The notes under the pieces: generated by a model
Told to the model about the DNA's origin: nothing
The model's input: the letters and a program-made list of their open reading frames with translations, nothing else
The model's database searches: none
Position numbers and translations under genes: made by a program
NCBI GenBank assembly: GCA_019423755.1
Contig: JAHZAU010000011.1
Coordinates: 1-64,000, forward strand
DNA: 64,000 nucleotides
DNA from: Oscillospiraceae bacterium
GTDB lineage: Bacteria > Bacillota > Clostridia > Oscillospirales > Ruminococcaceae
Direction of reading: 5' to 3'
Shown here: positions 16,635 through 23,675 of the stretch, piece by piece
How positions within the stretch are numbered: the stretch's first letter is position 1
How the letters are laid out: each line of letters begins with the position of its first letter

Positions 16635-18716
16635 TTATACTCGATGGAGCAGGTCGGTATAGGTGGGCATGGGCCAGTTGCGGGCGTCCACGATGGTTTC
16701 CAGGGCATCGCAGCTGTCCCGCAGGGAATGCATGGCGGCAGCCAGCTGGTTGCTCATAAACTGGGCCTTTTCGTACATATCTTCCAGCGTATCCTTCTGT
16801 TCCAGGGTGCGCTCCAGGTTCTCCACCCGCTCGATGATCTGGTCGATGGCCTCGGTGACGATCTGGGCGTGGCCGTGGATGGCCTTGGACTGGATACCGG
16901 CAGCGGCCAGCTGGTTAGAACTTTCGGCCACCCGTCCGGCATACTCGATGCAGGAGGGCAGGATCTGGCGCTTGGCCATCTCCAGCATGGTGTTGGCCTC
17001 GATCTGCACCACGTGGCAATAGTGCTCCAGGCGGATCTCGTAACGGGCGCGGGTCTCCTTGGGGGTGAATACGTGGTACCGGTCGAAGAGCTCGATGTTC
17101 TTCGGGTCGGTCATGGTGTGGAAGCCGTCCACCGAGGTGCGCAGGATGGGCAGGCCGCGGCGCTTGGCTTCCTCTACCCAGCTTTGGGAGTAGTTGTTGC
17201 CGTTGAAGATGATGCGGCCGTGCTCCTTCATGGTGTCGGCGATGATGCGGCGGACCTCCTGTTCCTTGTCCTGCGCAGCTTCCAGGCGTTCGCTGAAGGC
17301 GCGGAAGGAGTCAGCCACGATGGTGTTGAGCACGATCTCGGAGTAAGCCAGGGACTGGGAGGAGCCTACCATACGGAACTCGAACTTATTGCCGGTGAAG
17401 GCAAAGGGCGAGGTGCGGTTGCGGTCGGCTTCGTCCACTGCCAGCTCGGAGATGGTACCGACGCCGAAGCTCTTGGGATGGTCCTCGGTGGGGGTCTGGC
17501 CCACGCCGGCGGCAGCGTTCTCCAGAATCTGGGTCAGATAACCGCCCAGGAACACCGAGATAATGGCCGGAGGCGCTTCGTTGCCGCCCAGACGGTCGTC
17601 GTTGCCGGCGCAGGAAGCGCTCATGCGCAGCAGGTCGCCGTAGCAGTCCACGGCACGCAGGAAGGCGCAGAGCATCAGCTGGAAGCGCAGGTTGCCCGCC
17701 GGGTTTTTGCCGGGGTTGAGGAGGTTGATGCCGGTGTCGGTGTTCAGAGAGTAGTTGTTGTGCTTACCGGAGCCGTTGACGTTGGCAAAGGGCTTTTCGT
17801 GCAGCAGGCAGGCCAGGCCGTGCTCTTTTGCCACGGTGCGCATGGTCTCCATGATGATCTGGTTGTGGTCGCAGGCGATGTTGGCGGTGGAGTATTCCGG
17901 AGCCAGTTCGTGCTGCGCCGGGGCAGCCTCGTTGTGCTTGGTCTTGCTGGCGATGCCCATCTCCCACAGGTTCTTGTCCAGATCCTGCATAAAGGAAGCG
18001 ACGCGCAGGCGGATGCGGCCGCAGTAGTGGTCGTCCATCTCCTGGCCTTTGGCCGGGCGCGCGCCGAAGAGGGTGCGGCCGCAGATCTTCAGGTCCAGGC
18101 GCTGCTCATAGAGCTTGCGGTCGATGAGGAAGTATTCCTGCTCGGCGCCGACCATAGGCACCACCCGGCTGACGTTCTGCTCGCCCAGCAGGTGCAGCAG
18201 GCGCACGCCCTCGTTGCTCACAGCCTGCATGGAGCGCAGCAGCGGGGTCTTGGCGTCCAGGGCCTCGCCGGTGTAGGAGCAGAAGGCGGTGGGGATAAAG
18301 AGGGTACCATCCCGGACGAAGGCCGGGCTGGTGGGGTCCCAGGTGGTGTAGCCCCGAGCCTCAAAGGTGGAGCGCAGGCCGCCGGAGGGGAAGCTGGAGG
18401 AGTCCGCCTCGCCGCGGATCAGCGCCTTGCTGGAAAATTCCATGGAGATCTTGCCGTCCCCGTTGGAGGAGAGGAAAGCGTCGTGCTTTCCGGCAGTGAA
18501 CTCATTCATCGGCTGGAACCAGTGGGAATAGTGGGTCGCGCCCTGGTCGATGGCCCAGTTCATCATGGCGTTGGCCACGATATCTGCGATCCCCGGGTCC
18601 AGGGGCTCGCCCAGGCTGCGGGTCCGTTTCAGGCTTTCGTACACCCGCTTCGGCAGCCGGGTGCGCATGGCGTCGTCGTCAAAAACGCGTACGCCAAAGA
18701 TCTCCTCGATATTCAT
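16635..18716 (-). CDS. glnN: glutamine synthetase, type III
   Basis: A 693-residue GSIII, the large dodecameric class, which makes glutamine from glutamate, ammonia and ATP. Length fits the type (about 700). Catalytic-domain landmarks are GAEQEYFLID, KHNEAAPAQHELAP, NVNGSGKHNNYSLNT and the NRTSPFAFTGNKFEFRM segment. The N-terminus IFGVRVFDDDAMRTRLPKRVYESL is the GSIII beta-grasp start. The ATG after GGGAGGACAGAGC is chosen over one 11 codons upstream. It is monocistronic. Confidence 0.95.
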   Translation of the reverse strand: MNIEEIFGVRVFDDDAMRTRLPKRVYESLKRTRSLGEPLDPGIADIVANAMMNWAIDQGATHYSHWFQPMNEFTAGKHDAFLSSNGDGKISMEFSSKALIRGEADSSSFPSGGLRSTFEARGYTTWDPTSPAFVRDGTLFIPTAFCSYTGEALDAKTPLLRSMQAVSNEGVRLLHLLGEQNVSRVVPMVGAEQEYFLIDRKLYEQRLDLKICGRTLFGARPAKGQEMDDHYCGRIRLRVASFMQDLDKNLWEMGIASKTKHNEAAPAQHELAPEYSTANIACDHNQIIMETMRTVAKEHGLACLLHEKPFANVNGSGKHNNYSLNTDTGINLLNPGKNPAGNLRFQLMLCAFLRAVDCYGDLLRMSASCAGNDDRLGGNEAPPAIISVFLGGYLTQILENAAAGVGQTPTEDHPKSFGVGTISELAVDEADRNRTSPFAFTGNKFEFRMVGSSQSLAYSEIVLNTIVADSFRAFSERLEAAQDKEQEVRRIIADTMKEHGRIIFNGNNYSQSWVEEAKRRGLPILRTSVDGFHTMTDPKNIELFDRYHVFTPKETRARYEIRLEHYCHVVQIEANTMLEMAKRQILPSCIEYAGRVAESSNQLAAAGIQSKAIHGHAQIVTEAIDQIIERVENLERTLEQKDTLEDMYEKAQFMSNQLAAAMHSLRDSCDALETIVDARNWPMPTYTDLLHRV

Positions 18717-18806
18717 GCTCTGTCCTCCCAAGTGAAATCCCTTTTTCATTCTGTCTGTTGGCTTTTTTGCCCCCGGCGCGGCGCCGGTAGGCTCTTGGAT
18801 TTACTT

Positions 18807-18835
18807 ATAGTAGCATCCGGCCTTTGGAATTGCAA
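18807..18835 (-). promoter_or_regulatory. candidate promoter of glnN
   Basis: Minus strand TTGCAA, 17-base spacer, TACTAT, about 90 bases ahead of the start. The 18717-19048 gap holds only this and the divergent promoter; no gene or riboswitch fold is evident. Confidence 0.6.
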
Positions 18836-18959
18836 GAGGTTTGCCCGCCCGGGCTCCAACTTTCGCAAATTAGCCAATTCTTGCCCCGTTTGGCCCCCTT
18901 TGTTTGCGCAGGGTAGGAAGGCCCCGTCACACGCCCGGCAAATTTACAAAAGACCGGTT

Positions 18960-18989
18960 GCTTTTCCGACGGATTCCGTGGTACACTAA
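18960..18989 (+). promoter_or_regulatory. candidate promoter of the peptide-binding lipoprotein gene
   Basis: TTGCTT, 18-base spacer, TACACT. Confidence 0.5.
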
Positions 18990-19048
18990 ACTTCGCTGAT
19001 TTTCCCGCTTTTTTAAGCGGTATTCTTTGGAAGGAAGGGGGTTTTGAC

Positions 19049-20689
19049 ATGAGATGGGGACGGCTTGCCCGCCGGGCGCTGGCTCTTTGGCTGGCGGTGC
19101 TTTTTTGCGTCCTGTTTTCCGCCTGCGGGCCCAAAGCCTCGGTGCTGCGCTACGACCTGACCTCCGCGCCCCGCAGCCTGGACCCCCAGTTTGCCTCCCG
19201 GGAATCGGAACTGATGATCATCCGCAACACCTTTGAGGGGCTGGTCGCCCAGACCTCGGAAGGGACGGTGGAGCTGGGCGCCGCCGAGTCTTACGAGACC
19301 TCCGACGATGGCTGCACCTGGACCTTCACCCTTCGGGAAGGCATGGTGTGGGACGACGAGGACAAGACCCCCGTCACCGCCGACGACTTCGTCTTTGCCT
19401 TCCACCGCATCTTTAACTCCATCTCCCCCTCCCCCTACGCCCAGCTTTACACCTCCATCCAAAACGCCCAGGCGGTGCTGGACGGCTCCCTGGATGTGAC
19501 CCAGCTGGGGGTCTCGGCGCCGGACAGCCGCACCCTGGTGTTCCAGCTGGAATACGCCGACCCGGTGTTCCTGGAAAACCTTTCCCACACCGCCGCCATG
19601 CCCTGCAGCCGCACCCTCTTTGCGGCCCAGGAGGGCAAGTACGGCTCCTCCCCCACCGCCACCCCCTCCAATGGGCCCTTCCTGGTGCGTTCCTGGGACG
19701 ACAGCAAGGTCCTCCTTTACCGCAACCAAAACTACCACGACCTGGAGGCGGTGCGCTCCCCCAGCGTCATGTTCTACTTTGGCCGCACCATCCAAACCGA
19801 CGCCATGACCGAGGCCGGCGAGACCGCCCCTTCCGCCTTCCAGCTGGTGCTGGACGGCAGCGCCGACTGCTGCTTTGCCGATTACAGCCAGATCCAGCAG
19901 GCCCAAAGCCAGGGGCTTTCCTACCTGACCGCCGACGGGCAGGTGTGGGCGCTGGTGTTTAACCAGAAAAACGCCGCCTTTGCCCAGGAAACCATCCGTC
20001 AGGCCTTCTCCCGGGCGGTGGACCCGTCGGGCTTTGCCTCCCTGCTGCCGGAGAACCTTTCCCTTTCCGACCGGCTGGTGTCCCCCGGTGTGACGCTGTT
20101 TTCCCGCTCCTACACCGAGTCCACCACCGTGGAAAACCCCAACCGCTACGATCCGTCCTCCGCCCGCACCCTGTTCCAGCAGGGGCTGGAAGCGCTGGGA
20201 CGCTCCACCCTCACCGACCTGGAACTGCTGGTGCCGGATCAAAACAACCTGCCGGCCCTTTCCAGCCTGCTGCAGCAGGGCTGGCAGCAGAACCTGGCCG
20301 TTTCGGTCAACGTGGTCACCGCCGACAGCGATAGTTTCTCCTCCCGCTTGAGTCAGGGAGACTTCCAGATGGCGCTGGTGCCGCTGGAAGCGGACGCCGC
20401 CACCCCCAACGCGGTGCTTTCCCTCTTTACCTCCGCTTCTTCTTCGAACATCACCGGCTACGCCAACGCCACCTTCGACCAGCTGCTGCACACCGCCGGC
20501 GCTTCCCACGACCAGCAGCAGATCCTGGACTCCTACGCCCAGGCCGAGCAGATGCTGCTGGAAGATGCGGTCGCCCTCCCCCTCTTTACCGAGACCTCCT
20601 ACCTGGTGCTGGGAGAAGGGGTCTCCGGGGTGGAGATCCTGCCGGGCAGCGGTTCCCTTTCCTTCCGCAACGCCGTAGCCCTGCGCTAG
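19049..20689 (+). CDS. extracellular solute-binding lipoprotein, family 5 (OppA-like)
   Basis: A 546-residue lipoprotein with a signal peptide ending in the lipobox LFSAC (Cys near residue 26), then the SBP_bac_5 fold typical of oligopeptide or dipeptide receptors: SAPRSLDPQFASRESE, NTFEGLV, WTFTLREGMVWDDED, VTADDFVFAFHRI. Captures peptides outside the membrane for an ABC importer. No permease or ATPase gene is adjacent, so it must share a transporter encoded elsewhere, or act as a sensor or chaperone. AAGGAAGGGGG supports the start. Confidence 0.9.
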   Translation: MRWGRLARRALALWLAVLFCVLFSACGPKASVLRYDLTSAPRSLDPQFASRESELMIIRNTFEGLVAQTSEGTVELGAAESYETSDDGCTWTFTLREGMVWDDEDKTPVTADDFVFAFHRIFNSISPSPYAQLYTSIQNAQAVLDGSLDVTQLGVSAPDSRTLVFQLEYADPVFLENLSHTAAMPCSRTLFAAQEGKYGSSPTATPSNGPFLVRSWDDSKVLLYRNQNYHDLEAVRSPSVMFYFGRTIQTDAMTEAGETAPSAFQLVLDGSADCCFADYSQIQQAQSQGLSYLTADGQVWALVFNQKNAAFAQETIRQAFSRAVDPSGFASLLPENLSLSDRLVSPGVTLFSRSYTESTTVENPNRYDPSSARTLFQQGLEALGRSTLTDLELLVPDQNNLPALSSLLQQGWQQNLAVSVNVVTADSDSFSSRLSQGDFQMALVPLEADAATPNAVLSLFTSASSSNITGYANATFDQLLHTAGASHDQQQILDSYAQAEQMLLEDAVALPLFTETSYLVLGEGVSGVEILPGSGSLSFRNAVALR

Positions 20690-20711
20690 TTTTTCTGTAA
20701 AAAAACAACAA

Positions 20712-20754
20712 GAGCCGTCCTTCCCGCTTGGGGAAGGGCGGCTCGTTTCGTTTT
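20712..20754 (+). terminator. bidirectional terminator
   Basis: GAGCCGTCCTTCCC-GCTTG-GGGAAGGGCGGCTC between two convergent genes, with T-rich tail on the plus side and A-rich on the other. Confidence 0.85.
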
Positions 20755-20770
20755 GCGAAGGAAGCGGGGG

Positions 20771-22279
20771 TTATTTCAGCTCGATCTCCTCCAACTCCTG
20801 GGGCGGCAGCGCCTTGGAGGAGCGCAGCACAAACTCCTGCAGCGCCTTGCGGGCCTTGGCGATCTCGATGTTGGTGCCCGCTCCGGCGATGCAGCCGCCG
20901 GGACAGGCCATGCCCTCGATAAGGCAGCCGTTCATCTTGCCGGCCTTAGCCAGGGTGAGGATCTTGCGGCAGTCGGCCAAGCCCTCGGCGTGCTGGATCT
21001 GCACCGGGGTGCCGGGGTAGTATTCGTTGACGCACTTCTGGATGGCGGCGGCCACGCCTCCCGCCGCGGCGTAGCTGCGTCCGGCGCCGGTAGCGTCGTG
21101 GAAGGAGGACTCCGCCTCAAACTGGCTCAGGTCGATGCCCTTGGCGTCAAACATGGCCAGCAGTTCCTCAAAGGTGATTACGAAGTCCACGTCGCTGCGG
21201 ATGTCCTCCCGCATAGCTTCCAGCTTTTTGGCGGCGCAGGGGCCGATGAACACCACCTTGGCGTTGGGATGCTCCTTTTTGATGGTGCGGGCGGTGGCCA
21301 CCATGGGGGTCAGCTCCTGGGACACCTGCCCCACCAGGTCGGGGAAGTATTTGCGGGTGAGCATGACCCAGGAAGAGCAGCAGGAGGTCAGCAGGAAGGG
21401 CAGCTCGCCGGTGACCACCTTGTTGACGTATTCGTGAGCCTCGGTGACAGCGCCGATGTCCGCGCCCAGCGCCACCTCATACACCTGGGAGAAGCCCAGC
21501 TGCTGCAGCGCCGCCTTGATGTTGCGGGGGTTGATGTTGGGGCCAAACTGCCCCACAAAGGCCGGGGCGATCTCCGCCACCACCTGGCCGCCCTGTGCAA
21601 GGCACCGGATCAGCTGGAACAGCTGGCTTTTGTCCGAAATGGCGCCGAAGGGGCAGCTGACCATGCACATGCCGCAAGAAACGCACTTTTCGTTGTTGAT
21701 CTGCGCCCGTCCGAAGGCGTCGGAGCCGATGGCCCCCACGCCGCAGGCCCGCTGGCAGGGGCGTTCCTTTTTGGCGATGGCGTCGTAAGGGCAGTTGGCC
21801 TTGCACTTGCCGCACTTGATGCACTTGCTCTGGTCGATATAGGAGCGGCCCTTGACCATGGTGATGGCTCCCACCGGGCACACCTGGCGGCAGGGGTGGG
21901 CAAAACAGCCTTTGCACTGGTCGCTGACCTCATAGCGGTTCTCCTCGCAGCCGGAGCAGGCCGAGGGGATGACCTGCATCAGCGGCGGCTCGTAGTACTT
22001 CTGGTCGATGTTGCTTTCCTCCACGCCGGCGGTCAGATGGACCGGTTTGTCCTCCGGCCGCAGAGAAAGGCCCATGGCCAGCCGCACCTGCTCGCTGACC
22101 ACCGCTCGGATGCGGTAGACCTGCTCGGGGTAGTTCTCCATGCTTTCATCCACCAAGCGGTAGGGGATGGCTTCCAGCTCACTGCCCAGGTTTTCCGGCG
22201 TGGCGGTAAACGCCACCCGGGCCACCTCCCGAAACACGCTTCGGCGCATCTCCCGCACCGGGGTGTGCAAACCTCTCAT
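20771..22279 (-). CDS. monomeric [FeFe] hydrogenase, group B type
   Basis: A 502-residue hydrogenase. Four-cysteine ferredoxin-like clusters lie at about residues 108-245 (CSGCEENRYEVSDQCKGC, CPVGAI, CIKCGKCKANCP, CVSCGMCMVSCP), then the H-cluster domain with TSCCSSWV, GPCAAKKLEAM and EGMACPGGC supplying the binding Cys residues. The N-terminal VREMRRSVFREVARVAF and absence of NuoG-like N-terminal domains fit group B. Motif L1 reads TSCCS instead of the usual TSCCP, with the proton-relay Cys retained. Reversibly reduces protons to H2, presumably with ferredoxin. No HydEFG maturases or NADH subunits are near. Confidence 0.88.
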   Translation of the reverse strand: MRGLHTPVREMRRSVFREVARVAFTATPENLGSELEAIPYRLVDESMENYPEQVYRIRAVVSEQVRLAMGLSLRPEDKPVHLTAGVEESNIDQKYYEPPLMQVIPSACSGCEENRYEVSDQCKGCFAHPCRQVCPVGAITMVKGRSYIDQSKCIKCGKCKANCPYDAIAKKERPCQRACGVGAIGSDAFGRAQINNEKCVSCGMCMVSCPFGAISDKSQLFQLIRCLAQGGQVVAEIAPAFVGQFGPNINPRNIKAALQQLGFSQVYEVALGADIGAVTEAHEYVNKVVTGELPFLLTSCCSSWVMLTRKYFPDLVGQVSQELTPMVATARTIKKEHPNAKVVFIGPCAAKKLEAMREDIRSDVDFVITFEELLAMFDAKGIDLSQFEAESSFHDATGAGRSYAAAGGVAAAIQKCVNEYYPGTPVQIQHAEGLADCRKILTLAKAGKMNGCLIEGMACPGGCIAGAGTNIEIAKARKALQEFVLRSSKALPPQELEEIELK

Positions 22280-22346
22280 AGCCGCTTCCTCCTTCTAGCT
22301 TTCCGGGTAGGGATATCCCGCCGGAAAAAGATTGTTATATTTTCTA

Positions 22347-22380
22347 CAATTAGGATACTCTATCTTGCCCCTAATTGCAA
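22347..22380 (-). promoter_or_regulatory. hydrogenase promoter overlapped by an inverted repeat
   Basis: Minus strand TTGCAA (22375-22380), 17-base spacer, TATCCT (22352-22357). The arms CAATTAGG (22347-22354) and CCTAATTG (22370-22377) form a perfect 8-base inverted repeat with 15 bases between, covering the inner ends of both promoter boxes. That position suits a repressor. Confidence 0.6.
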
Positions 22381-22399
22381 GATAAATTTCATCCTGCAA

Positions 22400-22437
22400 G
22401 AAAAAAACCACCCCAGGCGGCCCTGAGATGGCTTTTT
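22400..22437 (-). terminator. terminator of the secreted-protein gene
   Basis: Minus strand CCATCTCAGG-GCCG-CCTGGGGTGG (with G-T pairs) followed by seven T residues, just after the stop codon. Confidence 0.75.
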
Positions 22438-22441
22438 TCTG

Positions 22442-23506
22442 CTATTTTACCACTTTTTGCAGGAATTGCGTATCTTCCTTGTTCAGCTGGTAGGTGGCGT
22501 CCTCCCGGGCGTCGTAATACATGGCGCGGCTTTCCTCGTTTCCGGGCACCCACAGGGGGATGCTCTCCCAGCCGGCGGCGCCCCGTTCCAGCCAGATGGA
22601 ATAGTTGTTCCCGGTGCTGGGGCGGCCGTCCTGAAGCTTCTCGGCCCGGCGCAGCACGCCGGTCAGCTGCTGGGGCGGCACCGCCCCGCCGGAGGACCAC
22701 ACGGCCTTGCTGTCCTGCTGGCGAACCACCGCCGCCTTCTGCACGCCGTCCAGCGTCAGGGTCACATCCAGAAGGCCGGAGCCGGTCCCGTCCAGATAGT
22801 AGGTATTGGAAAGGCCGTTGGCCTGCACCTGCACCCAGTACCACTGCCTCGGCAGATCAGAAAGCCCTACCGCGCCCCAAATGTCGCTCACATGGCGCCA
22901 CTCGGTCTCGTCCAGCAGCACCGGACGGCGGTTTTCCGGCGGCATGGGGGCGAAGGAAACGCCGCTCCAATCCACCTGAGAGGGGTCGGGCGCGTCCGCC
23001 CGTGGCGTGGGAGAAAGGGTCAGTTCCGGCACGCTGTCCTGGGCTTCCTGCCCCGCCTGGGAGCAGATCCAAACCTCGGCGCCGGGGAGCGGGTCGCCGT
23101 TTTCATCGATGATGGTGATCTCTAAGCCTTGTTTGTGCTTGCGGGCCGCTTGCAGCGGGCTGTCCTCGGTCCAGACGACGGTGCGGGCGGTTTGGGTTCC
23201 GGTGCCCTCCTCCACCGTCAGGGAGACGGTGCGCCGGGCATCCTGCCGCGGGTCGGAGATGGTCAGCTCCTCCTTGCCCACCGGGCAGGAAAGGGTAGCC
23301 TTGCCCTCCGGGCCGGTACGGGTGAAGCTCTCGCCGTTTTCCACCAGCAGGTCCGCTACCGCCAATCCTTTTTTGTCCACCACCTTGACCTCCACCTGCC
23401 GGGAAGGCGGCTCGGGGCGCTTGACCTGGGGGCGGCTGTCCGCCCAGACGGTCATCCCCTGCATCAGCAGCAGGGCCGCAGCCAGTGCGGCAATCTGTTT
23501 CTTCAT
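22442..23506 (-). CDS. secreted protein with carboxypeptidase-regulatory-like repeats
   Basis: A 354-residue exported protein: signal peptide at residues 1-22 (cleaved near VWA-DS), then two immunoglobulin-like or CarboxypepD_reg-like modules starting at VEVKVVDKKGLAVADLLVENG and LEITIIDENGDPLPGAEVWI, joined to a Pro/Ser-rich spacer. The C-terminal third (from about residue 230) has no motif I recognise. No membrane anchor or LPXTG. AGGAAGGAACC precedes the ATG; an upstream in-frame start lacks a ribosome site. Function unknown, plausibly cell-surface binding. Confidence 0.7.
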   Translation of the reverse strand: MKKQIAALAAALLLMQGMTVWADSRPQVKRPEPPSRQVEVKVVDKKGLAVADLLVENGESFTRTGPEGKATLSCPVGKEELTISDPRQDARRTVSLTVEEGTGTQTARTVVWTEDSPLQAARKHKQGLEITIIDENGDPLPGAEVWICSQAGQEAQDSVPELTLSPTPRADAPDPSQVDWSGVSFAPMPPENRRPVLLDETEWRHVSDIWGAVGLSDLPRQWYWVQVQANGLSNTYYLDGTGSGLLDVTLTLDGVQKAAVVRQQDSKAVWSSGGAVPPQQLTGVLRRAEKLQDGRPSTGNNYSIWLERGAAGWESIPLWVPGNEESRAMYYDAREDATYQLNKEDTQFLQKVVK

Positions 23507-23632
23507 GGTTCCTTCCTCCTTTTTGCTTTCTTTTCTCCTTAGTGCCCGCCGGGGGCCGTTTTGCTGCACCGGCTAAGGGAAATTCTCCCTTTGGCACAAG
23601 CTTTGGGCGCCCGCCTTTCCCAGGATGCACAA

Positions 23633-23668
23633 AATCCCCCGGCCTTCTCCCGGCCGGGGGATTTTCCT
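23633..23668 (-). terminator. terminator of the tepA-ylzJ-ftsK operon
   Basis: AAATCCCCCGGCC-TTCTCCC-GGCCGGGGGATTTT hairpin eight bases after the ftsK stop, nearly perfect and bidirectional. Confidence 0.88.
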
Positions 23669-23675
23669 TTGGGGG

